A DNA stretch of 64,000 nt, taken from positions 3,286,001 through 3,350,000 of the forward strand of contig NZ_CP065997.1 in NCBI RefSeq assembly GCF_016127315.1, in the 5' to 3' direction. The notes below the pieces were generated by a model, which worked only from the letters and a program-made list of their open reading frames with translations, did no database searches and was not told where the DNA came from. The position numbers and the translations under genes are program-made. The DNA is from Achromobacter deleyi. GTDB taxonomy: Bacteria > Pseudomonadota > Gammaproteobacteria > Burkholderiales > Burkholderiaceae_B. Positions 39,599 through 46,882 of this stretch are shown here, in pieces; position 1 is the first letter of the stretch, and every line of letters begins with the position of its first letter.

Positions 39599-40813
39599 CT
39601 AGGCGCGGATAGGGGACGGGGCGATTTCCGGGATGCGGGCACTGGCCCCCAGCATGCCGTAAGCCAGGGTTATGGCCCCCAGAACCGCGCCCGCGGTGAC
39701 CACGCCGGGCCAGCCGTAATGGGAGTAAAGCCAGGACGATACCAGCGATCCGGTCGCCCCGCCGATGAAGTAGCTGGTCATGTAACCGGCCGTCAGGCGG
39801 CTGCGGGCCTCGGGGCGGGTGCGGTACAGCGAGCTGGTATTGGTGACATGGACGCCCTGGATCGCCAGGTCCTGGATCAGGATGCCCACCAGCAGCGCGA
39901 TGACCGAGGCCTGGCCGAAGGCCATCAGCCCCCAGGATGCGAGCAGCAGCAGCAGGCCGATGCGGGTGGCCTGGTTGCCCAGGCCGCGGTCGGCCAGGCG
40001 GCCGAAGCGGTTGGCGGCATAGGCGCCGGCCGCGCCGGCCAGCCCGAACAGCCCGATGGTGGTGTTGTTGAAACCGTAGTCCGGACCCGACAGCAGGAAC
40101 GTCAGCGGCGTCCACAGCATGCTGAAGGCGGCGAACAGCAGGCCGCCCAGCAGCGAACGGCCGCGCAGCAGCGGTTCCTCGGCGAACAGGCGGAAGATCG
40201 AGCCGAGCAGGCGCGGATAGCTCATGGCGGCGTGGCTCTTGTGGCGCGGCAGCACCTTCCAGAGCGCGGCGGACATGGCCAGCATCAGGATCGCGGCAAC
40301 CCAGTAGACGGTGCGCCAGCTGCCCAGGTCGGCCAGCACGCCGGCCGCGGTGCGGGCCAGCAGGATGCCCAGCAGCAGGCCGCTCATGACGGTGCCGACC
40401 GCCTTGCCGCGCTCATGCGGCGCCGCCAGGGTGGCCGCGAACGGCACCAGCACCTGCGCCACCACCGACAGCATGCCGGTCACGGCGGTGCCGAGCATCA
40501 GCATCTGGATATTGGGGGCGAAGGCCGACACCAGCAGGCCGCCGGACGACAGCAGCGTCATCAGCACGATCAGGCCGCGGCGCTCGAACAGGTCGCCCAG
40601 CGGCACCAGCAGGATCAGGCCGAGCGCGTAGCTCAGCTGCGCGATCATGACGATGCTGCCGGCGGTGGCGTTGGACAGCGTGAATTGCTGGCTGATGGTG
40701 TGCAGCAACGGCTGCGCGTAATAGTTGCTGGCGACCGCCAGGCCGGTGGCGACGGACATCAGCAGGATGACGGGCGCGGTGAGCGGGGCGGGTTGGGCGG
40801 GAGTGGCGTTCAT
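39599..40813 (-). CDS. MFS transporter (12-TMS)
   Basis: 404 residues with about 12 transmembrane helices. After TM2 there is [19 protein letters not shown] (motif A-like), and later helices hold [23 protein letters not shown], common to sugar and drug efflux transporters of the AraJ/NepI type. Export of an unknown compound by proton exchange is the likely role. It is downstream of a MarR gene on the same strand (36-nt gap), so the MarR protein probably represses both genes. Confidence 0.88.
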   Translation of the reverse strand: MNATPAQPAPLTAPVILLMSVATGLAVASNYYAQPLLHTISQQFTLSNATAGSIVMIAQLSYALGLILLVPLGDLFERRGLIVLMTLLSSGGLLVSAFAPNIQMLMLGTAVTGMLSVVAQVLVPFAATLAAPHERGKAVGTVMSGLLLGILLARTAAGVLADLGSWRTVYWVAAILMLAMSAALWKVLPRHKSHAAMSYPRLLGSIFRLFAEEPLLRGRSLLGGLLFAAFSMLWTPLTFLLSGPDYGFNNTTIGLFGLAGAAGAYAANRFGRLADRGLGNQATRIGLLLLLASWGLMAFGQASVIALLVGILIQDLAIQGVHVTNTSSLYRTRPEARSRLTAGYMTSYFIGGATGSLVSSWLYSHYGWPGVVTAGAVLGAITLAYGMLGASARIPEIAPSPIRA

Positions 40814-40849
40814 GTGAGGCGGGGCGTTGGCGTGTGGCGAAAGGAGAAC

Positions 40850-41362
40850 TCAGGCGGCGATGCCGCCGGGCGTTTCCTGGTCATGCGGGATCAGCAGTTT
40901 CTTCAGCAGGCCGGCCATCTGGCGGCGTTCGGTGGCGTTCAGGGGGGCGAGCAGCGTTTCCAGTTCGCGCAGGTAGTCCTTGAGCACCTGCTTGATGACG
41001 CGCAGGCCTTCGGCGGTCAGCGCCACGATGACGCCGCGGCGGTCGTCGGGGTTGGGCGTGCGCGCCAGCAGGCCGGCCTGTTCCAGGCGGTCCAGCCGGT
41101 TGGTCATGGCGCCCGAGGTCAGCAGCAGCGCCGCGACCAGTTTTTGCGGATTCATGGCGTACGGCGCGCCAGTGCGGTACAGCGTCGCGAGCACGTCGAA
41201 TTCGCCCTGATGCAGGTGGTAGCGCTTGAACGCCTGGCCCACGTCACGCGCGGCGAAGGCGTGGAAGCGGAACACGCGGCTCAGGACGCTCATGGGCGAG
41301 ATGTCCAGGTTGGGGCATTCCTGCTCCCATTGCGACAGCACCAGGTCGACCAGATCGTTCAT
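40850..41362 (-). CDS. MarR family transcriptional regulator
   Basis: 170 residues. The winged HTH spans about 55-130: LHQGEFDVLATLYRTG, LLLTSGAMTNRLDRLEQAGL and the wing RTPNPDDRRGVIVALTAEG. Helices outside it form the dimer interface. MarR proteins usually repress an adjacent exporter until a small aromatic ligand binds. It is the first gene of an operon with the MFS gene. A palindrome TATCTT-N6-AAGATA lies 18-35 nt before its start codon, probably its own operator. Confidence 0.92.
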   Translation of the reverse strand: MNDLVDLVLSQWEQECPNLDISPMSVLSRVFRFHAFAARDVGQAFKRYHLHQGEFDVLATLYRTGAPYAMNPQKLVAALLLTSGAMTNRLDRLEQAGLLARTPNPDDRRGVIVALTAEGLRVIKQVLKDYLRELETLLAPLNATERRQMAGLLKKLLIPHDQETPGGIAA

Positions 41363-41379
41363 GATGTTTTTATATAAAG

Positions 41380-41397
41380 TATCTTTACATGAAGATA
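41380..41397. promoter_or_regulatory. Candidate MarR operator
   Basis: TATCTT (41380-41385), TACATG, AAGATA (41392-41397) is a perfect 6-6-6 inverted repeat immediately upstream of the marR-type gene, in an AT-rich stretch where its promoter should be. The spacing suits a MarR dimer. Confidence 0.6.
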
Positions 41398-41457
41398 AAT
41401 TCTAACAGGCGGGCCAGCGATCATGCAAGGCGCGCCAGCCGGCAGGCGCGGGCGCGC

Positions 41458-41498
41458 AAAAAAAGAAAGGGCCCGCCCTTTGCGGGGCAGGCCCTTTC
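41458..41498 (-). terminator. Rho-independent terminator of the HU gene
   Basis: On the minus strand a 9-bp stem (41490-41498 with 41465-41473) is followed directly by seven T residues (41464-41458). It lies 27 nt after the HU stop codon. Confidence 0.9.
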
Positions 41499-41524
41499 CG
41501 GCTTGACCGGATAACCGTGCGGAA

Positions 41525-41983
41525 TTACTGCGCGGCGTCCTTCAGCTTCTTGAGCGGGCGAACCTTCACCTTGACCGAAGCCGGCTTGGCGGGGAACCAG
41601 CGCTCTTGGCCGGTGAACGGATCCTTGCCGAAGCGCTTGGCCTTGGCGGGAACCTTCTGCACGGCGACCTTGAACAGGCCGGGCAGCGTGAATTCGCCGG
41701 CGCCCTTCTTGTCCACGGAGCTCAGCACCGAGGTTTCCAGGCTGGCCAGGACGGCCTTGACCGACTTGGCTTCAACGCCGGACTGCTCGACGATGTAGGC
41801 GACCAGCTGGGTCTTGTTCAGAGCAGCCTTGATAGCCTTGGGGGCGGCGGCGACCTTCTTGGCGGCAACGACCTTCTTGGCTGCCGGCTTCACAGCGGGT
41901 TTGGCGGCAGTAGCCTTCTTTGCGGGCGCCTTGGCGGCGGGCTTGGTGACTTTCTTGGCAGGAGCTTTAGCTTTCGTGGCCAT
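41525..41983 (-). CDS. HU-family DNA-binding protein with histone-H1-like N-terminal tail
   Basis: 152 residues. Residues about 54-152 form an HU/IHF domain: LNKTQLVAYIVEQSG at its start, EFTLPGLFKVAVQKVPAK, then the beta-arm region FGKDPFTGQERWFPAKPASV with the Pro that intercalates DNA. Residues 1-53 are a Lys/Ala/Pro-rich tail with AKKxxxKPAA-type repeats resembling the histone H1 C-terminal tail and the Bordetella histone-like proteins. HU is normally about 90 residues. The tail should raise non-specific DNA binding and compaction. The gene has its own terminator, and its long leader region holds hairpins. Confidence 0.92.
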   Translation of the reverse strand: MATKAKAPAKKVTKPAAKAPAKKATAAKPAVKPAAKKVVAAKKVAAAPKAIKAALNKTQLVAYIVEQSGVEAKSVKAVLASLETSVLSSVDKKGAGEFTLPGLFKVAVQKVPAKAKRFGKDPFTGQERWFPAKPASVKVKVRPLKKLKDAAQ

Positions 41984-42129
41984 GGTCAAAATCCGTATGT
42001 TGAGGACATGGGGCAGCGCGCGCGCCGGGTATCGGCGTTTAACGCTACGCGCCCGATGATAGCGGAAGAGTGGCGGTTGTAGCCGCTTTCGCAAGGCCTT
42101 TCGCGCAATCTTTGTTGTTTTCCAGACAG

Positions 42130-42154
42130 AAAAAACCCTTCTACAAGGGGTTTT
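42130..42154. terminator. Bidirectional terminator-like hairpin in the HU/dacC intergenic region
   Basis: CCCTT (42136-42140) and AAGGG pair around CTAC, flanked by A-run and T-run (AAAAACCCTT and AAGGGGTTTT, one extra G bulged). Both strands end in T residues. No gene in either direction clearly needs it. Confidence 0.4.
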
Positions 42155-42161
42155 GCAAAAT

Positions 42162-42186
42162 GCAGTGACATTCACTGCGATTTTTT
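42162..42186 (+). terminator. Orphan terminator-like hairpin on the + strand
   Basis: GCAGTGA (42162-42168), CAT, TCACTGC (42172-42178), then GA and six T residues (42181-42186). The shape is that of an intrinsic terminator, but no + strand gene lies upstream. Alternatively it is an operator for a regulator of dacC. Confidence 0.45.
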
Positions 42187-42358
42187 CAATGCCGCGCGCA
42201 TCGCGCAAAGTGCTTCTGCAATGGGGTTTTGAACCATCCGCGGCCGGCGTGTTCCAATGCTTCGCGCCGCGCGTTGGCGGTGCGCGCGGGCGGCCGGTTG
42301 CCGCCTGCCCGCATTGCCGGCGCGCCATCCTTACCCCGCATGGAAGTGAAGCACCCCT

Positions 42359-43516
42359 ATGTTGATGAAGAAGTTGGCGGCGAGCCTGCTCGTTGCGACC
42401 GCATGCATGTCAGGCGCCCTGGCGCAATCGATGCCCCAGCCCGACCTGTCCGCCAAGGCCTGGTTGCTGCTGGACGAGACCAGCGGCCAGGTGATCACCT
42501 CGCACGCGGCCACCGCCCGGATCGAACCGGCCTCGCTGACCAAGATCATGACGGCGTACGTGGTGTTCAGCGCCATCCACAGCAAGGAGCTGTCGCCGGA
42601 CCAGAAGGTGACCATCTCGACGCGCGCCTGGAAAGTGCCGCCCGGCAGTTCCAAGATGTTCCTGGAGCCGGGCTCCAAGGTGTCGGTGGACCAGCTGCTG
42701 CGCGGCCTGATGATCCAGTCCGGCAATGACGCGGCGATCGCGCTGGCCGAAGCGGTGTCGGGCAGCGTCGAGGCGTTCGTGGCGCGCATGAACGACACCG
42801 CCGCGCAACTGGGCCTGCATGGCACGCACTTCGCCAGTCCCCACGGCCTGCCGGATCCGGGCACGTATTCCACCGTCAGCGATTTGTCGATCCTGGCCAC
42901 GCGCTTCATCCGCGATTACCCCGAGCTGTACAAGACCTACGATTCGGCCAGGACCTTCACCTACGCCAACATCACGCAACCCAACCGCAACCGGCTGCTG
43001 TGGCTCGATCCCAGCGTCGATGGCCTGAAGACCGGCCATACCGACGCGGCCGGCTATTGCATCGTGGCGACCGCGCGCCGGCCCAACGGCAAGGATCAGC
43101 GGCGCCTGATCACGGTGGTGGTGGGCACGGCCTCGGACAAGCTGCGCACCCAGGAAAGCCGCGAGTTGCTGGAATGGGGCTTCCAGGGGTTCAATACCAT
43201 CAAGTTATATGCAAAGGGCCAGGCGGTGGCCACGCCCGAGGTCTGGAAGGGCCAGGCCGACACGCTCAAGGCCGGGTTCGCGCGCGACGCCTATGTCACG
43301 GTGCCGGCCGGCGCCAAGGTCGAGCCGGTCTGGGCGCCACAGGATCCGCTGGTGGCGCCGATCGCGGCCCAGGCCACGGTCGGCTCGCTGCGCGTGATGG
43401 TCGACGGCAAGCCCGCCATGCAGTTCCCGGTGGTGGCGCTGGAGCCGGTGGCCGAGGCCGGATTCGCCGGCCGCGCCTGGGATTCCATCCGCTTGTGGTG
43501 GCGCGGGCATTCTTGA
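42359..43516 (+). CDS. dacC: D-alanyl-D-alanine carboxypeptidase (PBP5/6 family)
   Basis: 385 residues. A signal peptide ends at ALA-Q (22/23). The serine peptidase motifs are intact: S59-x-x-K62 (SLTK), S121-x-N123 (SGN) and K224-T-G (KTGHTDAAGY). A C-terminal beta domain covers about 270-365, and a final amphipathic helix (WDSIRLWWRGHS) anchors the protein to the inner membrane, as in PBP5 and PBP6. It trims the terminal D-Ala from peptidoglycan pentapeptides. The exact paralogue (dacA or dacC) is not certain. A hemerythrin gene starts 17 nt after its stop. Confidence 0.93.
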   Translation: MLMKKLAASLLVATACMSGALAQSMPQPDLSAKAWLLLDETSGQVITSHAATARIEPASLTKIMTAYVVFSAIHSKELSPDQKVTISTRAWKVPPGSSKMFLEPGSKVSVDQLLRGLMIQSGNDAAIALAEAVSGSVEAFVARMNDTAAQLGLHGTHFASPHGLPDPGTYSTVSDLSILATRFIRDYPELYKTYDSARTFTYANITQPNRNRLLWLDPSVDGLKTGHTDAAGYCIVATARRPNGKDQRRLITVVVGTASDKLRTQESRELLEWGFQGFNTIKLYAKGQAVATPEVWKGQADTLKAGFARDAYVTVPAGAKVEPVWAPQDPLVAPIAAQATVGSLRVMVDGKPAMQFPVVALEPVAEAGFAGRAWDSIRLWWRGHS

Positions 43517-43532
43517 TCCGACGGGAGGGGAC

Positions 43533-44081
43533 ATGGCGGTGAGTTTTCCGGGTGGGCCGGCCGCGGCGCCGACCACCGATGATCCCCTCGGGCTGCTGTC
43601 GGCCTGTCATGGGCGCATTGCGCGGCAATGCGCCACCTTGCGGCGCCTGGCCGCGCATCTGCCGGCGCATGGCAGCGACGATGCGGCCCAGGTCGCGGCC
43701 GCGGGCGTCGCGCGTTATTTCCAGACGGCCGCGATCCACCACCACGAGGACGAGGAAGAGGACCTGTTTCCGGCCCTGATCGAGTCCATGGCCGGTTCCG
43801 ACGCCGTCTGCCTGCATGCGCTGGTCGACGGGCTGATCGCGGATCACGCGCGGCTGGCGGCCTTGTGGGCGCCGCTGCGGCGAATCCTGGACGAGATCGC
43901 GGCGGGCCGTCCCGCGGCGTTGCCGCCAGCGCAGGTGGAGGCGTTCGCGGCGGCCTATGCGGCGCATATCCAGCGGGAAGAAGATGAACTGCTGCCACTG
44001 GCCGCGCGCCTGATCGGCGATGACGCGCTGGCCGCGATCAGCCGGGCGATGAAGGCGCGGCGCGGCGGCGAGGCGGGCTGA
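43533..44081 (+). CDS. Hemerythrin HHE domain protein
   Basis: 182 residues. Two hemerythrin-like HxxxE repeats are visible: the first around AIHHHEDEEEDLFPAL (about 70-85), with an earlier His in SACHGRIARQC near residue 26, and the second around LIADHARLAAL and AAYAAHIQREEDELLPLA (about 145-162). The acidic Asp-Glu cluster in the first is unusual. Such domains bind a non-haem di-iron centre and can sense or bind oxygen, nitric oxide or peroxide. AGGGG precedes the ATG at 43533. It is co-directional with dacC and likely shares a transcript, though a functional link is not evident. Confidence 0.83.
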   Translation: MAVSFPGGPAAAPTTDDPLGLLSACHGRIARQCATLRRLAAHLPAHGSDDAAQVAAAGVARYFQTAAIHHHEDEEEDLFPALIESMAGSDAVCLHALVDGLIADHARLAALWAPLRRILDEIAAGRPAALPPAQVEAFAAAYAAHIQREEDELLPLAARLIGDDALAAISRAMKARRGGEAG

Positions 44082-44328
44082 ACCTCGTCGCGCGTTTGGC
44101 GGGCGCGCGCCGCTTTTAGTGTTAAACGGCCGCAGCCGGGGCAAGCCGCGCCGGGTTTCGACACGCCACGCCATGCACCGCAACGCATGCTTTCGCATGC
44201 CGTCCATGCCGGCCCGCCGACGGTGCGCGATATCATCGGCCTGCAGGGCGGCGTGGACATGCGCGAGCTGGAACGCAGGTTCCTGCGCTGAGCGCGCGGG
44301 AATACGGAAAAAACGGGGCAGGGGAGCG

Positions 44329-46113
44329 ATGGCGGCGGGAAGCAAAGCGTGGTTGGCGCGCGTGTTTGGCGATTGGGTGCCGGAAGTCGGCCCCGCGACC
44401 CTGCGCGCGGACCTGGCGGCCGGGCTGCTCGGCGCCCTGCTGGTGCTGCCGCAGGGCGTGGCCTTCGCCACGCTCGCCGGGCTGCCGGCGCAATACGGCC
44501 TGTATTCGGCCATCGTGCCCTGTATCGTGGCGGCTTTGTTCGGCTCCAGCCGCCATGTCATGTCCGGCCCCACCAATGCCAATTCGCTGGCGCTGTTCGC
44601 GGTGCTGACGCCGCTGGCGGTGGCGGGCAGCCCGGGCTACATCGAGCTGGCGCTGGCGGTGACGGTGCTGGTCGGGCTGATGCAATGGCTGGTGGGCGCG
44701 CTGCGGCTGGGCTCGCTGGCGCACTTCATTTCGCCATCGGCGCTGTTCGGTTTCACCAGCGGCGCGGCCCTGCTGATCGCGGTGCATGCGCTCAAGGATG
44801 CGCTGGGCCTGCCGGCGCCGGATTCGCATGGCGCCGGCGCGTTGCTGGCCAGCCTGGCGGGCCATTGGGACCAACTGCAGGCGGGCGCGCTGCTGGTGAC
44901 GGCCGTGACGATCGCCGCGGCCCTGCTGCTCAAGCGGCTGGACAAGCGCAAGCCCTACATGCTGGCCGGGCTGGTGGTTGGGGCGCTGGCCGCGGCGGCG
45001 TTCAATGCACTGGCGGCGCGCTTCGGCGCCGCGCCGGTGCCGCTGCTGGGCGACCTGGCGCAGCCGTGGCCGCCCTTCCACGTGCCCCGCATCGACTGGC
45101 GCGCCTTGCCCGATCTGCTCAGCCTGGCGTTCGCATTGACCATCGTGGCGCTGGCGCAATCGATTTCCATCGCCAAGGCGGTGGCGACGCGGTCGGGCCA
45201 GCGCATCGACGCCAACCGTGAATTCGTCGGGCAGGGCCTGTCCAACGTGGTCGGCGGCTTTTTTTCCTGTTATCTGTCCTGCGGCTCGCTCAACCGTTCC
45301 ATTCCCAACTACGAGGCGGGCGCGAAGACGCCGCTGGCGGCGGTGTTCTCGGCATTGCTGCTGATGGCGTTGGTGGCGCTGAGCGGCCCCCTGCTGGCGC
45401 GGATTCCGCACGCGGCCATCGCGGGCCTGTTGCTGCTGGTGGCCTGGACCCTGCTGGACGTTCCGCGCTGGCGCCTGCTGATCCGTACCCAACCGGGCGA
45501 AAGCGCGATCGCCGCGGCCACGCTGGCGGCCACCGTGACCATTCGCATGGAGGTGGCGATCCTGCTGGGCACCGTGCTGTCGCTGATGGCGTACCTGCAT
45601 CGCACCTCGCGGCCCGCGATGCGCACCATGGGCTTCGATTCGCGCGGGCTGGACCGTCGTTTCGTGGTGCTGGCGCAGCAGCCCGAGGCATTGCCGGAAT
45701 GTCCCCAGCTCAAGCTGCTGCGCATGGAGGGATCGGTCTATTTCGGCGCCGCCGCGCACGTGGCGCAGCGCCTGCAGGAACTGCGCGCGGGCGCGGATGC
45801 GCCGCGCCATCTGCTGGTGATGGCCAAGAGCATGAATTTCATCGACCTGGCCGGCGCCCAGGTCTGGGAGGATGAGCTGGTGGCACGCCGCGCCATGGGC
45901 GGCGACCTCTATTTCCACCGGCCGCGCCCCGAGGTGCTGGCGATGTGGCGCCGCACCGGCTTCCTGGAGCGGCTGGGCGCGGACCATGTGTTCCCTGACA
46001 AGGCGACCGCGCTGCACGCCATCTACGCCAGGCTCGACCGGGGCATCTGCGCCGGTTGCCAGGCCAGGGTGTTCTGGGAATGCCAGCCGGACAGCCCGCA
46101 GGCCGGCCACTGA
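44329..46113 (+). CDS. SulP-family anion transporter with STAS domain and Cys-containing C-terminal tail
   Basis: 594 residues. About 10-12 membrane helices cover residues 25-410, with family signatures DLAAGLLGALLVLPQGVAFA, LPAQYGLYSAIVP and SLNRSIPNYEAGAKTPLAAV. A STAS domain follows (about 455-565: LLRMEGSVYFGAAAHVAQRL and SMNFIDLAGAQVWEDEL). SulP proteins import sulfate, bicarbonate or other anions. The last 23 residues are a conserved-looking tail with three cysteines (C574, C577 and C585, CAGCQARVFWEC), a CxxC-type possible metal or redox site. The ATG at 44329 has GGGGAG upstream. It is alone, convergent with the branched-chain-type ABC operon. Confidence 0.9.
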   Translation: MAAGSKAWLARVFGDWVPEVGPATLRADLAAGLLGALLVLPQGVAFATLAGLPAQYGLYSAIVPCIVAALFGSSRHVMSGPTNANSLALFAVLTPLAVAGSPGYIELALAVTVLVGLMQWLVGALRLGSLAHFISPSALFGFTSGAALLIAVHALKDALGLPAPDSHGAGALLASLAGHWDQLQAGALLVTAVTIAAALLLKRLDKRKPYMLAGLVVGALAAAAFNALAARFGAAPVPLLGDLAQPWPPFHVPRIDWRALPDLLSLAFALTIVALAQSISIAKAVATRSGQRIDANREFVGQGLSNVVGGFFSCYLSCGSLNRSIPNYEAGAKTPLAAVFSALLLMALVALSGPLLARIPHAAIAGLLLLVAWTLLDVPRWRLLIRTQPGESAIAAATLAATVTIRMEVAILLGTVLSLMAYLHRTSRPAMRTMGFDSRGLDRRFVVLAQQPEALPECPQLKLLRMEGSVYFGAAAHVAQRLQELRAGADAPRHLLVMAKSMNFIDLAGAQVWEDELVARRAMGGDLYFHRPRPEVLAMWRRTGFLERLGADHVFPDKATALHAIYARLDRGICAGCQARVFWECQPDSPQAGH

Positions 46114-46120
46114 GCCGGCC

Positions 46121-46882
46121 TCAGCCAGGCGCGTCGGTGCCGAGGTAGGCGGCCTGGACGCGCGCGTCGGCCGCGATCCGGTCCGGCGGGCCTTCGGCCA
46201 GCAGGCTGCCGCGCACCAGCACGGCGATGCGGTCGGCATGCTTGAAGACCACGTCCAGGCTGTGCTCGGTGAACAGCACCGCCATGCGCTGGGTGTCGGC
46301 CAGTTCGCGCGTCAGGCGCATGAGCGCGTGGCGTTCGTTGGTGGCCATGCCGGCGGTGGGTTCGTCCATCAGCAGCAGCTTCGGCCGGTGCGCCAGCGCC
46401 ATGGCCAGCTCGACCCGCTTGACGTTGCCGTAGGCCAGGGCGCCGCAGTGCGCGCCGGCCTGGGCGGCCATCCGCACCTGTTCCAGCAGCGCCATGGCTT
46501 CGTCGGCGCGGTGCGACGCGGCGCGGCGCCTGGGGCGCAGCAACAGGCGGTCGCGCGACAGCAGGGCCGTCTGCACGTTTTCCAGCACGGTCATCGAGCG
46601 GAAGGTGGCGGCGGTCTGGAAGGTGCGCCCGACGCCGAGGCGGCAGATCTTGAGCGCCGGCAGGCCCACCAGCTCGCGGCCGTCCAGGCGCACCGAGCCG
46701 GCATCGGGCCGCAACTGGCCGCCCAGCACGTTGAAGCAGGTGGACTTGCCGGCGCCGTTCGGGCCGATCAGCGCCAGCATGTGGCCGGCCTCCAGCTGGA
46801 ACGAGACGTCCGCCAGCGCGTCGATGCCGCCGAATGATTTGCGCAGTCCCTGGACCCGCAGCAAGGCGTCGGCCGCGGTCAT
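46121..46882 (-). CDS. ABC transporter ATP-binding protein, LivG type
   Basis: 253 residues. Walker A is GPNGAGKST near 41, Q-loop GRTFQT, Walker B LLLMDEPTAGM near 165, and the His switch is TEHS near 200. The signature loop reads LAYGNVKRVEL, slightly off the usual LSYGQQRRLE. The C-terminal GPPDRIAADARVQAAYLGTDA is the LivG/LivF-type end. It powers import by the fused permease encoded just upstream, whose stop codon overlaps its ATG by 4 nt (ATGA, 46879-46882). No LivF follows, since the next gene on the right side is SulP on the other strand. Confidence 0.92.
   Translation of the reverse strand: MTAADALLRVQGLRKSFGGIDALADVSFQLEAGHMLALIGPNGAGKSTCFNVLGGQLRPDAGSVRLDGRELVGLPALKICRLGVGRTFQTAATFRSMTVLENVQTALLSRDRLLLRPRRRAASHRADEAMALLEQVRMAAQAGAHCGALAYGNVKRVELAMALAHRPKLLLMDEPTAGMATNERHALMRLTRELADTQRMAVLFTEHSLDVVFKHADRIAVLVRGSLLAEGPPDRIAADARVQAAYLGTDAPG

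Larger units (their letters stand above)
41984..42358. other. Divergent intergenic region between HU and D,D-carboxypeptidase genes
   Basis: 375 nt without a credible gene. It must hold the HU and dacC promoters. Two hairpins lie near its middle (42130-42154 and 42162-42186), each followed by T residues on one strand. Neither has an obvious upstream protein gene in the matching direction. Confidence 0.5.

Noticed and set aside
44187..44291. A 34-codon open frame just before the SulP gene
   Set aside because: No ribosome-binding site, no known family and a normal chance length in high-GC DNA.
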